Shown: positions 22,935 to 36,915 of the stretch, piece after piece | How positions within the stretch are numbered: the stretch's first letter is position 1 | Layout: every line of letters begins with the position of its first letter | Assembly (NCBI GenBank): GCA_029204225.1 | Contig: CM055095.1 | Location: 68,547,691-68,611,690, forward strand | Source of the DNA: Diphasiastrum complanatum | Taxonomy: Eukaryota > Streptophyta > Lycopodiopsida > Lycopodiales > Lycopodiaceae | DNA: 64,000 nucleotides | Direction of reading: 5' to 3' | Translations under genes and position numbers: made by a program | The notes under the pieces: generated by a model | Databases searched by the model: none | Told to the model about the DNA's origin: nothing | What the model saw: the letters and a program-made list of their open reading frames with translations, nothing else

Positions 22935-23520
22935 TGTTGGATTATTCTACTATTCAAATAATTGACCTTTGATCTACATCCATTAATTTTATTTAGTTAT
23001 GTAGTTTTATTCGTGTTTCTACACAATCTATAGAAATACATGAGAATCGCTCAATAGGTGGCTTCGACAACGACAACTATTGAAGGTGTCAAAGGATGAC
23101 AATTTATGTTTCCATCTATTATAAAGCTAACGACTTGCCCTAATTGGTGACCTAATTAGCTGTCCTAATTGGAAAAGCTGATCATTAGTGATATATAAAA
23201 AAAAAAAACAGAGAGGTTAGAGACATAGTTTCTCCTTTGATATTGGTAGTAGCGCTTATTGCTTATAAGCGGAAGTGCATCAAACGGAGTAATCAGTTAC
23301 TTTCAAGACAGTTTGAGTACGCGGTTGCATCTGCATATTGTTTTGTACTCACATTATCCAATTTATACATGTCATTTACTGAATCAATCTATTTTTTTAT
23401 TGCGTTCAGTACTATGTCATACTGTTGCATGCCCCTCCATAGTTAGCTTGCATCTGATTATCTCTTATCATTCAGTTTGTTATGTCGAATTGTTGTTGTT
23501 TCAATACTGTAATATTCAAT
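22935..23520 (+). repeat. 3' LTR of a plus-strand copia element
   Basis: Starts TGTTGGATTATTC right after the polypurine tract. It contains a TATA-like GATATATAAA (near 23190) preceded by two GTGACCTAATTAG/TGTCCTAATTGG words. The end near 23520 is approximate because no clean CA terminus and target duplication were found. Confidence 0.55.
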
Positions 23521-23664
23521 AGACCATTTTACTCTAAATTCTTTGTCTACAAAATCACTTTAGTACTAATGATGTAAAAGTTAGTCACTAAAAGAACGAA
23601 CGTGACAATTGTTGCAATAGCTTTGTTTGTTTTGAATAGACGTAGCCATACATTAGAAGAAAGA

Positions 23665-24250
23665 TTATTCTACAGAACTTGAAAATTCATTGTTATACTT
23701 CGATTTCATTACTCTCGTATCCTCTCCTTCTTCCAACACATCCATGTCTTGAACTGGGGATTGAGATGTAATTGAAATTGCATTCGCCTCTTGATCTAAG
23801 TGCTTGTTGTTGGCATTCTTCGTTTTCAATATTTTGCAATCTTGAATCTCATGATTAGTGCATTTGCAATACTTACAGAACATCTTCTTCTTCAACTTTG
23901 CATTCAATAATTGCTCTCGACTCAGTGTCAGCTTCTGATTCGATACAAATTGTTTCGAGCCTTTCTTCTTTTGATGTTTAGCGCCTTTGTTTACATATAG
24001 AGCATGCAATATTGGATTTGAGGAGATGTCTGAGCTTCTTCGATTGTCTTCTTGTAGCAACATAACAATTACTCTTGATAGAGTTAAATATGAGTGCGTC
24101 GTTATGATCATCACCCAATTTTCGTACGTAGGCGGTAGACTCGATAACAATGTCATGATTGCATAGTTCAAAGGTGATTGCTTGAAAAAAAAATCTTATG
24201 ACACCCTTCAATCTTTTAACATGAAAAGTTTTATACTTGCCTTTCAAACC
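23665..24250 (-). pseudogene. Copia gag fragment with zinc knuckle
   Basis: Minus frames 24247-24175 (HVKRLKGVIRFFF) and 24171-23665 (IMTLLSSLPPTYENWVMIIT) join by a frame change into a UBN2-type gag. A CCHC knuckle CKYCKCTNHEIQDC (C-X2-C-X4-H-X4-C) is intact near 23860. The C-terminal tail is acidic. No protease follows, so the fragment ends at about 23665. Confidence 0.8.
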
Positions 24251-24897
24251 ACAACGCCTTAAATAAAATGGACCAATCGTATGTCAAGATTCAAATGGGC
24301 CAATCATATTGTGAGCCAAGGGTGGTCCATTGCCCGTCAACTCACTAGCCAAGATTCAAAAAATGGGCGGCAAGTGAAAGGGCCAAGCAAAGAGACTTGC
24401 CGGTAGTTTAAAACCACCCTTATTCCTCACCTTCATCAAACATGCACTTATTCCTCATCTCCATCAAAGGTGCACGGAGGGTGGGGCTTGGGTTCTTATG
24501 AGAGGAGCAACTTATTCCTTATCTTCACACTTGTCCTCATCTTCGCCAAGTGTGCAAGAGGGTGGGGCTTGGGGCTTGGGTGCACCTAAGTAAAGAGGAC
24601 AAACAAGTTACTCCCTCCTCTAAGACCACCTCCTCCGGGCTCTAGCACCATGGTGTTGAGGTGCTCAATTTTATATGAGGAAGGTGGGCCCCAATCTGGC
24701 TTTGCTTCCCAATATACCGTCTGAAAAGAATTGGGGTACCCACGAGCTTCTCGTGTACAACGCTCTCCTCTAAAGCTCCTCGTATCGTATCCTTATTATT
24801 ATTTGATTTTGTGAAACGAAGATTCTCCTTCTCCATCTCCATCTCTCCTGGCAGTCAGCATTGAGGAGGAGCATCACTTATCAGTGAGAAGTGGCCA
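24251..24897 (+). promoter_or_regulatory. 5' flank of the NPF transporter gene
   Basis: No coding frame is seen. Two imperfect direct repeats (CTTATTCCTCATCTCCATCA and AGGGTGGGGCTTGGG words) lie at 24420-24580. A TTTTATATGA near 24670 is the only TATA-like element within 250 bases of the start codon. Promoter function is inferred from position. Confidence 0.35.
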
Positions 24898-25236
24898 ATG
24901 GAAGCCGGGATGGACTGCAACCCGGTAAGTTATGGTTTCTATCTAGTGTGTGCTTGTACCAGCTTGTTTTTAGCAATTTGGCATCGGATTAGATATGTAG
25001 ATGGCTGTAGTTGTTTGCTTTAGATTAGAAGCATGCTAGAAAGTTTGTGTTGAGTGGAAGCTTCAGCTACTTCGATGGGTTGCAGGAAGGCGCATTGGTT
25101 TCAGTGATGGATCCTCTCTTGTCTGAGAAGGAGCATGACGAGCAACAATATGTGAGTGACGGATCTTTGAACTGCAATGGACTTCTGGCAATTAAAGGCG
25201 AAACCGGTGGAATGAAGAGCAGTTTTTATATTCTCG
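24898..25236 (+). CDS. NPF gene exons 1 and 2
   Basis: Exon 1 is 27 coding bases (MEAGMDCNP) with donor CCG|GTAAGT. Intron 1 is 161 bases (24925-25085) ending in GGGTTGCAG. Exon 2 (25086-25236) reads [20 protein letters not shown] and ends [11 protein letters not shown] with donor G|GTAATG in phase 1. The [11 protein letters not shown] block aligns with the GGW(K/R)AAxFILG block that opens the first helix in NPF proteins; the usual Trp is Met here. Start chosen as the first ATG giving a short acidic N-terminus; an in-frame ATG lies four codons later. Confidence 0.8.
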
Positions 25237-28200
25237 GTAATGCGCGCTTTCGTTATTCTGTTGATTTTTTTACTGTGGCTCCCAATGTCCTCTCATGTAC
25301 GTTTTTCACGGACGTGGCTGGGCTGAGTCGGTTCCGCCCAAAACTCCCTCTATCCCCGTAGCACAAAGTGAAGGGATTCGGCCTGATGGTTGTTGGTGGA
25401 TTAAGCGAAATTTAGCAGTTTCACTTAGTAATAGCAATATGAGGTTCTCAGGATTTTACATGATGTAGGTTTTTCATAAGTTAAAGCTATAAGTTAAAAC
25501 AGACGTTAGAGCCGTCAGGGGCGTAGACTTTATGATTATGACATCAACAAGGAGTCAGTTACGTCTGTAACCATCATGGTCACACCGTTTGTTGGAGAAT
25601 GGTTTGGCTCGTGTAAAATGTATGCCAAATAAGCGGTGTCCATTTTACATTGAGAAAGAGTTCAGATTGTTATCACTTTTTGGGGCAGACATGGAGAGGG
25701 TTGAGACCAAGGTCGATTTTTCAGTATGCTAATTTGGTTGGTTCAACAACCCCTATGCCTTCCACTTCTACGATTGACTTGTCTTTGCCTTTGTTACCTT
25801 TGGGATGGATTTTGAGTTGGCTTTTGGGTTTGGTTGGGATCCCTTTTTTTAAGTGATGAATGGTTGGACTTGTCACTTTCTCAAGTTGGCTTTTAGATGG
25901 ACTTGTGTTGAATGGAATGTTTGGACTTAAGCGTGTCTTGGGGAAACCACTCAAATCCCAACACCCTTTGAGGTATTGTCGCTATAGGCATGCCACTGAT
26001 GTAGTTATTTGAGAAAGGGCTGTCTAGAGGGCCAGATGTTCATACACAGCAGTAAGTGGAGTGCTGGTGAAATATCACGAAGCACCAGGTGGAGTACTAG
26101 TGAAATATCATGAAGCTCCAAAGGCAATGGAATCCTGTGCAGGCCATGAACTAAAGGCAATAGTAGTCAACTGAGGCTGTGAACCTTGTGCACATCAACT
26201 CCATGTGCAACTTTGGAAGTGCCTGCGTGAAGTTCACAAGTCTAGTTATGCCCCACTCTTGCATATGTCTCTTGTTGCTTGGATTGCCCTTGATGACCAT
26301 TGTGCACAAGACAATGCAATATGTCCTGCCATCATATCCAAGGGTTGGCTCAATTGGTTAGCTCCAAAGTCTCTTTGCATGTAGATGATAAAATTTTGAT
26401 AGGAAGTTGTATTGCCATTTTACAAGCAAAAAAATAATAAATTGTCCATAGAATTTGAAATCGAAGACCTAGGATAATTACATTATTGCTTGGGCATTAA
26501 GGCTTGGAGGCAACCGCACATTACTTTTCTTTCACAAAGCAAGTATATTTACAAGCTTTTCGTAAAGTGCAACAACATTTTGGATTGCGAAGCTGTAGAT
26601 ACGCTTATTGAAGCTAACTTTAAGCTTTGAAGTTCCTTGGATCAAAGTAGATGCTATTTTATTTTGTAGACTTGTTGGAATTTAATTTATGCCTCCTTCA
26701 CTAGGCCTGATATAGTATATGTTGTTGGTATGATGAACCATGGCTATTCATGCAAGATCTAAGGAGATCACATTATAAAGATGACAAAGCAAATCTTAGG
26801 TATCTTAAAGAAACTCGTGATTTTGGACTTGAATTTTGTAGGAAAGCAAGAGTCAAGTCACCAAGATCTAGTTATCAATCAATCTCCACAAGAAACAAGA
26901 GAGAAGAGGCTGGGCGCCCAACTCTAAGAGAGAGAGAGAGAGAAAACAACAACAAGAGCAATGGAGAGCAATGTTAGCCAAACTGTCCAAAATGGAATAC
27001 ACAATGAGCATCTAAGTACTCTACCTGGATGTGGCCAAATGCCACACCCTAAGGTTAACCACTTACTAAATGTAGGGCACCCATAAAAGTCAAGATAGGG
27101 CCCCTAAACAAAATTAGACCCCTAAGGACCCACGAGTCAGCACATGACCAAAATTGGGTCCAACTGAACTTAAGACAAACTTAAGATGGCCTAAATAACT
27201 AAATACCCATGGTTACACAAATCTCGACCTTTTGGGTCAAAGTAACCTATGGATTAACTTTAGCATATTCATTTATTTCTAACAAATTTGACGATGGTAA
27301 TGAATTAATGCAACAAGGATTTTGTGATGTTGATTGGTGATCATGTGTGGAAAACAAGAGGTCCATTTCAGGCTACATGTTCACATTGTCTTCATGTGTT
27401 CTTTCTTAAAGCAGTAAGGAACAACCTATGGTTGCCCTTTCATCTATTGAGGCCGAGTGCATGGCAACAAACTTGTAGTCAAGAAAGTTGTTTGGCCCAG
27501 GAGGCTTTTGGAGAAATGTGAAGAAGAGCAAGATTTTGCAACTAATTTATTTTATGATAATCAAAATTGCATAAAAATTGCTAAGAATCTTGTTTTCATG
27601 CTAGAACCAAGCATATTGATGCCATTTTATCATTTTGTACATGAAAAAGTCCTAGCAGGACAAGTAGAATCTCTAGATTGTTCTATTGATGATCGGGTAG
27701 TCGGCATAGATATTGCCATCTGACCCCTGTGTATTGGAGCTATAGACCACCATCAAGTACGCTTAGTTCTCCATCAGGTTATAATGTGCCATACCACCTA
27801 GCTTTAACCCTCACATACCTACATCTTAAGGCAAGATATCATAATGGCCTAACGAATGTGGGAAAAGCCCTTCATTCTCCAGGTGAGAATGAATACCAAG
27901 CTCATGGAAGTCCGCCTCTATATACATAGTACAGGTGGGCAACCTCCAATATCATGATCACATTTAAACCATCGACGCTTGTTAGTTGCATGCATTGTTG
28001 TGGGTCAATAACAAAGAGTCAACTTGTGTCAAAAGAAAATGATACATGGCCCCAAATGAGCTATATCTCTAGATCAGCATTTCGTCCTGTATAGCGAGAC
28101 CGTCGCCTCATGTAAACTGTTATATGCCCTTATGTGTGCGTAGCATTTCCTCCCCCTTTAAGAGCTTCCTCCTAAAGGGAGCAAGCTACAAAAGTTCAGT

Positions 28201-31200
28201 CTTGAGTAGTCTTTCCTCTCCCCAGTGTCCTCATCATTTGATTTCCATGTCTAGTGTGCTAGATATTCAGAAATCGTCTGGTTTCTCAATTGGTGTCGAC
28301 GGATGTTTACAATCTTTTTTGGTATTACCACTACAAAGCTAGTTAGATCCTTCAACTCAACAACTTCACCTTCCGAAATCAGGTTATCCTTTCTACAGAG
28401 TAATATTTTCAAACGTCTTATGTGGAATACAAGATGAACTCCAATTAGAACTGAAAGGTTTGGTTGATAAGCAACTCGTTTGATTGTCTTTACAATTTGG
28501 TAAGGACAACTATATCGTGAAAATTGCTAATGAAATTTCTCGGTTCGAAGTGCGTTAGAATCTCTTGGGATTTTACGATACACCCAGGTTTTGACCTTAA
28601 TTCTCGACGTGAATGACGACAATTAGCACAAAACTGGGTTCTATTTTGAGCGGTTTCTGTGCTTTTTTGGCCACCTAGCATTTCTTGCATATCTTGCAAG
28701 TAATCGACTGCAATTTGCATCTTAAACGGGTGTGGAACTTGGAGTGGCTTTTTGCTTGATCTCTTCCAATGTCATAAGGTCATCCATCTGGTTCCTCTGG
28801 TCCACCTGAAGATTGTATGTGGTCCACATCTAGTTTTGTGGACATTCTTTCCACCTATGTTGTCGTCCCAAACCTCAAAATAGAGGTTCTCCCTCTACAT
28901 GTTCTTGGTCTTGAAGCGACAACATTAAAGGACGCTGACCCTTTTGGGCATTAGGCTACCAGTACAACCCTTTGGCTTTGCGGGCCTTGCACCCTGGAGC
29001 TTGCCACCGATTGGTTTGACCTTTGAATTTTCTCTTCTTGTTCCATTTGCTCTGTCGTCTCCAAGGTTGTTTGTCACCTGTAGCAACTACCGTAGTAGGA
29101 TCTGGGCCTCTTTTGCCATCTTTATAATACATAGCCATCTGTATGGGAGCAAATCATGAGACTGCTCCTTTCCCATGAAAGGGTAAATACTATCTCGAAG
29201 TCCCTCCACAAAGTGAATCACTTGCATGAACATGGGAACTTTTTAAGAAATGCATAACATAGCCTCTCAATACTTATTTGCAGTCCTGCATTGTTATAGA
29301 TCCTAACACCACAGTAGGGCAAACACTAACTGATCCACCCAACCTTGCCTACTCCCTGATATAGAGTAAGCCCCTCCTAGCCCAGTGTGAGGACTGGTAG
29401 CATGCAACTGCCAAGTGTCGGCCACGTGTCATTGACGTGGTCGACTGCATGTCGGGACCCAACTGGGGGCCCTGTCCTGCTGATAGGGTCCCTAGACTGT
29501 GTTAGGCCCGCCATGGCTATGGACCGTGCTGGAGCACACTACTCACACTGTCTTGCCCTGTTGGTCGTGTACGCTGGACACGACCCTGACTGTGGTATCT
29601 GACCTATCTGTGTTCTCTAGGGTTCGGCACTGGTCACGAGCTCGTAACACTCCCTCCCCCTTAAGGACCGTCTTGGTCCTCTAAGACAAAGTCTGGAAAA
29701 ATCTTGCGAAGGACGTTGCCTCTTTCCCAAGTGGCATTCTCAATAGGCTAATCATTCCACTTGACCAGATATTCTCGGTATAGAGTATGACGAGTCTGTG
29801 TCTCTCTACTATCAAGAATCTCCTCTGGTTCATGTGGAGGTTGCTGAGGATCCAATGGGAGAACTAGAACACTGTTCCCTACCAGATTTTTTGATCTGGT
29901 TAAGGCTTTTCGTAACTGACTTACATGAAAGACTGGAAAAACCTTACTATTGTGTGGGAGTTCCAGTTCATAGGTGACCTCGCCTAGTCTCCTACTGATG
30001 GTAAAGGCACACACTCCTGATTTGAGGGTTTTAAAGTCAACTGGGACTCTCAAGTAGACTTTCTCACCAGCGGAGAACTGCACATCCCTTCTGTGTGGAT
30101 CTGCATAATGCCTGGCTCGATCCTGGGACTGTCTGATGCTATGCTTAGCATGTTCTATCATCTGGTTTAGGTCCTCTAAAAAGTTTTTGGCTGGTTCAAC
30201 TTTTTCTTGTTTAAACCCTACGGCTGTGGGTGAGCGTGGCTGAAAACCGTACATCAGCATAAATGGGCTGTATCTCGTAGCTGAATGTTTGGTATTGTTG
30301 TAAGCAAACTCTAATATCGAGAGATACTCCTCCCAATTAGTCTGCTTCTTGCTGACGTATGCCCAAAGCATATCCTCCAGTACCTGATTTACCCTCTCTG
30401 TTTGACCGTCCGTCTGTGGATGGTCAGTGGTACTCATATTAAGTTTAGTATGGAGATGATGGAATACTGCCCTCCAAAAATTTCCATTAAACTTACTGTC
30501 CCGGTCGCTGACTATGCCGGAAGGTAGACCGTACAATTTAAATAGCCCGTCTACAAACAACCTTGCTAACTCTGGAACTCTAACGATTGTTTTGGTCGGA
30601 ATAAAATGAGCCATTTTGGTCAGATGGTCAACTGTGACCCATATAGCATCATTACCCTTTTGGGTTTTAGGCAGGCCTACTATAAAATCCACGGAGATAC
30701 TCTCCCATTTACCAGCTGGTATTTCTAAGGGCTGCAACAACCCTCCGGCCTTTAAACGCTCTGCTTTGTTTACTTGACATTTCTGGCAACTGGTTACATA
30801 CTGTTGGACGTCCTTTTTTATACTGGGCCAGAAAATTGCCTACGAAGAAGCTCATAGGTCTTCTGTATGCCTGGGTGTCCCGCACTAGGATTGTCATGAC
30901 ATTCATATAGGACCTACTGCCTATAATCCTCTGAATTGGGGACACATACTCTATCTCTATAGAGCAAGTACTCATCCTGAATGGAATATTGTTGCCATTT
31001 GAATCCTTGAGTCAACTGACCCTCAACCAGTGGGGTTTGCTTGGGTAATACAAGCTCAGAATCCTCAGCGTCATCTGACGACGTATACTCGGACATCATC
31101 ATCCTCAACGGAAGCTGCCGTATTCTTGGATGAACTGGCACCAGCCCCGGGAACTGGTTCTGGAGTTTGTAACTGTCTGCTCTGGACTGAGTTCCAGATA

Positions 31201-34200
31201 GTAGAGAAGAATGCATCATGCTGGCACTTCCCTATCAAGGACTCGAGTAACTCGGCTGACCCGATACGAAGGTTTAGAAACAGGTGTTGTACTTGGTACT
31301 AGGTTTATTACATGATCTACCTCTCTGCTAGGTGGCAAACCATGTGGCAAATCTTCAGGAAAAACATCTTTAAATTTAGACAATTTTACTGATTTCTGCT
31401 GTATAGAACTAGAAATAGAAACTTCAGGAATAAACTGAAAGTCACATAAGAATACCTAATGGTCGTCGTCTCCGATTAGCTGACAGAGCTCTGAACTGCA
31501 GACCATAGGACTGTTGGGAACATCATGCTCCCCATGCAACTGGATCTCTCGGCCTTTATGCTGAAAGCTGAGGGTGTTCTCCCGATAATTTTTGTGGAGG
31601 GAAGGTCCTAAACTATTGAGCCAATCTCTCCCGAGAACAATGTCTGTGCGATCCAGGTGCATTATCTGAAAGTTTATTTCATCTTGGTACCCCTGAATAC
31701 GAAGATTCAAGTTACTTACCATAGTTTCCCAGATTTTCTTATCTTCACCCTTAGCTAGTGAAACTATGTACCTATGCTGACTAGGTACTTCTGGAAGTTT
31801 AAGTTTTTTAACCAGGGTGTAGTTGATGAAATTATGGGTTGCCCCATCATTAACCATAACTCTTACTGTCTAGTTACCAACTTTCCCATGCATACGTACT
31901 AGGTCATGCAGCCCAAAGCTGAAGGGTCTCGCTAGCATTGCAGAGGTCAGCTGGCAACAGTGTTCATGATCTTCATGATACACTTTGATCTCGGAAGCTG
32001 CCGAGTCACTGGGGAAACTTACAGTCTGAACAAGACGAACTTGTTTCTTATCTTTTTTAGTGAAAGGCCCCTTGGGACATTGTCTGACTGTGTGTCCCTT
32101 GCCCATACACACAAAGCACAAACGTTCTTGTTTGGCTTTCTCAAAATCTTCTGGTTTTAAGGGCTGTATGAGTGAAGGGCGTTTCTGAGGAGCTTCACTT
32201 TTAACTTTATCTTCTTTCTTTCTTTTTAAAAATTTCTTTTTAAATTGAAAGTCTTTCTGAGGAGGCTGCTCTACCCACTGAATCATCATAGATTTGAGCA
32301 TATCTGAGAGCTTGCTCCAGGGTAGTAGTTGAGTTTCTCTGGACCTCTACTTTATATTCATCTTTGAGGCCATGGACAAATCCCTTGATTTTTTGATAAT
32401 CATCCATATTTTTAATCTTTAAAATTGCTTCTCGGTACTGCGAGATATATTGGATTAGGGACTTGTCCATTACTGTTCTTTCCCAGGCTTCCCAGGCTCT
32501 ATCAAGTTCATTTTTGGTTAGGAATTGTCTTAGGAAAGCTTTTTCAAAAGCTTTCCATGATCGGGGAGTTTGCCCAGTCTCTTAGAGATTTAACCACCAC
32601 TTATAGGCCATGGGCCCTAAGGAAAGACTGGCCTCAATTGCTTGCAAATGGTCAGGGTTCTGTTTAAGAGCATGAATGTTCTTCCATTTGTTGAGGAAGG
32701 TTTGTAGAATATTTGCATTTCTATCCTTCTCTTCCACAATAAAAGTAGGAGGCTTTAAGTCTTTAAAAACACTGGGGTGAGACCGTAGAGTCTCACCCGA
32801 AACTGATGGAAGTGGAGAAGGGGACAACTGAGATGTAGAGGGAAGGCTTCCTTTCGCGGAACTCAAAATCAAGCCTTTGAGTTTTTAGCGAACGAGTCGT
32901 CCACACTGGACTTGAAATTGGCTAATGCCAACTTCAGTTCATCTACTTATGTTACCAAGTGGAGAAACTGCTCCTTGGTAACCAGTTCGTCGAGTTCTTC
33001 GGCGAATTTTCCTGTCCTTCCATTTCCATTGGTTCTTTCCCTTTACTGTAAGCCAAGGCTTCTGTTTCAAGCTCGTCGATGCCTCTCTCCGGGGGTTGAT
33101 CAGGTCCCTGAGGAGTGGTCATTTTCAGAACTGAAAGAGAGGTACCTTAACTTCTGATAAAAAAAAAAAGTCAGAAAGACTAATTTACAACTATACAAAG
33201 AAAGGAAAGAAAACTTAGCTCTTTCTGAGAACTGTACTTCCACAAAGAGAATCAAGAAAAGCCCAAAAATCTGAAATTTTTTTGCTCTCCCTCCCTCGCT
33301 GATCTGACAGCTTCTGTGTTGGTTCTGAAAAACCCGATTTGAAGCCCAAATCCACTTGCGAATTTTGAAATTTTTGTGGCAGCCTGCTCGCTGATCTGTA
33401 GCAAGAGAAATTGATGCTCAAATACCCGAAAAATCTCTGAAAAGAAGGGCAAAACTTCACCCTCCCTCTTCTTTGTCCAGCGCTGGCCCTGTTGGGAAAT
33501 TTCAGCTTAAAATCCGCTCAGATCTACTGAAATTCCACTTTGAAAACAGAGGTAGGTCCCTGTATGTACAGCGATGGATGTACTCGCTGTATCCTACTCT
33601 ATTTTTCGCTGGGAAATCTGTAGAGAACCCTCTGAACTCAGTGATGAACAGCTGCCTTTCCAACGAGTTACCTTTACAAGGAATCTGACTCCTTAACACT
33701 ATAATTTCTCAGTGAAATTCAAAGGTTTGAAGGCTGCATCTACAGCGATTCTCCTCCTCTAATTCGTTCTGAGAAACTGAGAGAGTTTTCCATCCTCTGA
33801 TAGCTTTCTCCACTGCTGCCACTAAGCTCCCAAAGATGGAGATGGCTCTGATACCAGTGTTATAGATCCTAAGACCATAGTAGGGCAAACACTAGCTGAT
33901 CCACCCAACCTTGCCTACTCCCTGATATAGAGTAAGCCCCTCTTAGCCCAGTGTGAGGACTGGTAGCATGCAACTGCCAAGTGTCGGCCACGTGTCACTG
34001 ACGTGGCCGACTGCACGTCGGGACCCAACTGGGGGCCCTGTCCTGCTGACAGGGTCCCTAGACTGTGTTAGGCCCGCCATGGCTATGGACCGTGCTGGAG
34101 CACACTACTCACATTGTCTTGCCCTGTTGGTCGTGTACGCTGGACATGACCCTGACTCTGGTATCTGACCTATCTGTGTTCTCTAGGGTTCGGCACTGGT

Positions 34201-36864
34201 CACGAGCTCGTAACATGCATGCTCAAGTTACCTTGTTTCAAATAAGGCCATTCCTGCATGGCTCTATTATTTTCATTCATACACGCCCAATTTTGCGAAA
34301 ACATTTGCAGGAATGGCTCCCATGTGGTTGGAACTACACATGGAACTAGGTCATCTTTCTCCATCTTCCTCCACCACCTTTGTCCTGACTCTTGAAATTG
34401 ATATGTGAAATCTCAATCTCATCATCACCGCACACATCTGGAATGCTTTCTCCCACTAGAGTAATCAATTTTTCACATCTGTATTCCTCATAGATACCGG
34501 AGTTGTGAACATATAGGGGGGTTTAAATCCTTGATAGTCGGTAATTTGTGCTTCTCGCCGGGTATTCTGGTTCTCTCTTGCCACTAACTCTTTCAGGTAT
34601 ATGACTAGGCCTCAATTGCTCTAGAATCTTCTTCAACATGAGCTCCATGCCATCAAATTTAGTACAAAGTGCATCAATTGTATGAGAATCTTGATTAGTA
34701 TTGCTTGTGGATGCCACAACAAAAGAATAGGTAGCAAAGGCAAAGCAGTGTACAAATCAAGTAGCTAAAGTTCTTGAAACAAATCAAGAACAAGCTCTCA
34801 ACATCTCAGACTACTATATCGATATGCCCTGAATTCCTAGAAGAACTGGTTAGAATAAACCTCCTATAACTAAGTTCTAACTACTCATAGACTCTTCTTC
34901 TCCAAACATCAGCAAACTAGGGTTTCAAATTGCCAATCAACAAAAAACAAGAAATAATCATTGATTAGAAAGGCCCTACCCTACCCTACTAGCGAGCTAA
35001 GATTTCATGATTTTGGAAAAGGCCTCGTGTACCAGTTCGACATTAAAAATCCGCTCGCTAATGGAGATTGGATTTGGAGTCTGTAACTGTCTGCCCTGGA
35101 CTGAGTTCAGATAATAAAGAAGAATGCATCATGCTGGCACTTCCCTCTCAAGGACTCAAGTAACTCACTACGAATCTAAGTAAAACTCAGCTCGTTTATC
35201 ATAGGCATTCTACTAAGTGCATCTGCTATTGTGTTGAATTTCCCCCGTCTATATTTGATAGACATATCAAACTCTTGCATTAGCTCAGCCCACCGAGCTT
35301 TTCGACCTATGAGCTCAGGCTGATTGCAAAGGTATCTAAGACTTTCATGGTCTGTCAGGACCTCAAAGTTGGCACCATACAAATAATGCCTCCAAGTCTT
35401 AAGGGCATGAACTATGGACGAGTTTTTTTACTCTCGAACGCAACTGGTCGTCCACTCTGAGTTAGTACAACACTAACTGCAAAGTCGCTAGCATCTGTTT
35501 CGACCACAAATGGCTGATTGGGGTCGATGACTTTTAAAACTGGTGCTGTAGCTAAGGCTGTTTTGAGAGCATCAAAGCTCTCCTGTTGTGCGGACTCCCA
35601 AATGAACTCTTCTCTTCCTCTTAAGAAGATTTTTCATAGGAACTGCTATCTGAGCATATTCCTTGGCAAATCGTCTGTATATCCCGCCAAACCTAGAAAG
35701 ATCTGTAATTCTAAAATATTTTGAGGTCTCAGCCAACTGAGTATGGCTTTGACCTTATTGGGGTCCATCTTAATCCCATCTGCCGAGATAATGTGACCCA
35801 AATAAGCTACTTCTTCAACGAAGAATTGACACTTAGGTTTTTTAGCATAAAGCTTATGCTTTCTAAGCAGTTGAAACACCTTTATGAGGTGTTTAAGATG
35901 CTCCTTCCTCATTTTACTGTACACGAGGATGTCATCTAAAAATACGACTACAAACTTGCCTAAGTATGGTCTGAGGCCACTGTTTATCAAGGTCATAAAG
36001 GTAGTTGGAGCATTTGCCCAAAAGGCATCACCTTAAACTCATAATGACCATGATGAGTCCTAAGCTGTTTTCGGGACATCCTCCAATTTTATACGGACTT
36101 GATGATATCCCGATCTGAGGTCTATTTTACTGAAAAATTTAGCCCCATCGAGTTGATCAAACAACTCATCTGCCCGAGGCATAGGATACTTATTCTTAAT
36201 TGTGACTTTATTGAGGGCTCTGTAATCTACGCAAAGATGCATAGACCCCTCTTTCTTTTTCACCAAAGGACTGGTGAGGCCCATGGTGAACTACTGGTCT
36301 GAAGTTGGCCTTTCCCAAGATAATCTGTTAACTGCCTAGTTATTTCTTCATCCTCTGTTCGGCTGACCCGATACAGAGGTTTAGAAACAGGTACTGTACC
36401 TGGTACTAGGTTTATTACATGATCTACTTCTTTGCTAGGTGGTAAACCATGTGGTAAATCTTCAGGAAAAACATCTTCAAATTTAGACAATTTCTTACGA
36501 GATTTCTGATCCCAAAAACCAAGTTGGAATGTTAGAAATAAATGACTATGCTGAAGTTAATCCATAGGTTACTTTGACCCAAAAGGTCGAGATTTGTGTA
36601 ACCATGGGTATTTAGTTATTTAGGCCATCTTAAGTTTGTCTTAAGTTCAGTTGGACCCAATTTTGGTCGTGTACTGACTCGTGGGTCCTTAGGGGTTTAA
36701 TTTTGTTTAGGGGCCCTATCTTGACTTTTGGGGGTGCCCTACATTTAGTAAGTGGTTAACCTTAGGGTTTGGTGGCATTTGGTCACATCCAGGTAGAGTA
36801 CTTAGATGCTCATTGTGTATTCCATTTTATACAGTTTGGCTCTCCATTGCTCTTGTTGCTGTTT

Positions 36865-36915
<51 letters not shown>

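Larger units (their letters stand above)
29292..34215 (-). mobile_element. Full-length but RT-less Ty3/gypsy chromovirus (element G1)
   Basis: 4,924 bases with two 358-base LTRs (29292-29649 and 33858-34215), tRNA-Met PBS, polypurine tract and TGCAT duplications. Minus-strand order: gag with CCHC knuckle, aspartic protease, integrase with the start of a chromodomain. Comparison with G2 (35076-37715) shows that about 1.2 kb covering RT and most of RNase H is missing, with the junction at 31251-31253. The LTRs differ at about 11 of 358 positions by my count, mostly C/T. It interrupts the gag of G3. Confidence 0.9.

Noticed and set aside
29387-29684. Two short plus-strand frames repeated almost identically at 33953-34349
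   Set aside because: They lie inside the two LTRs of G1, so the repetition reflects LTR duplication, not a gene family.
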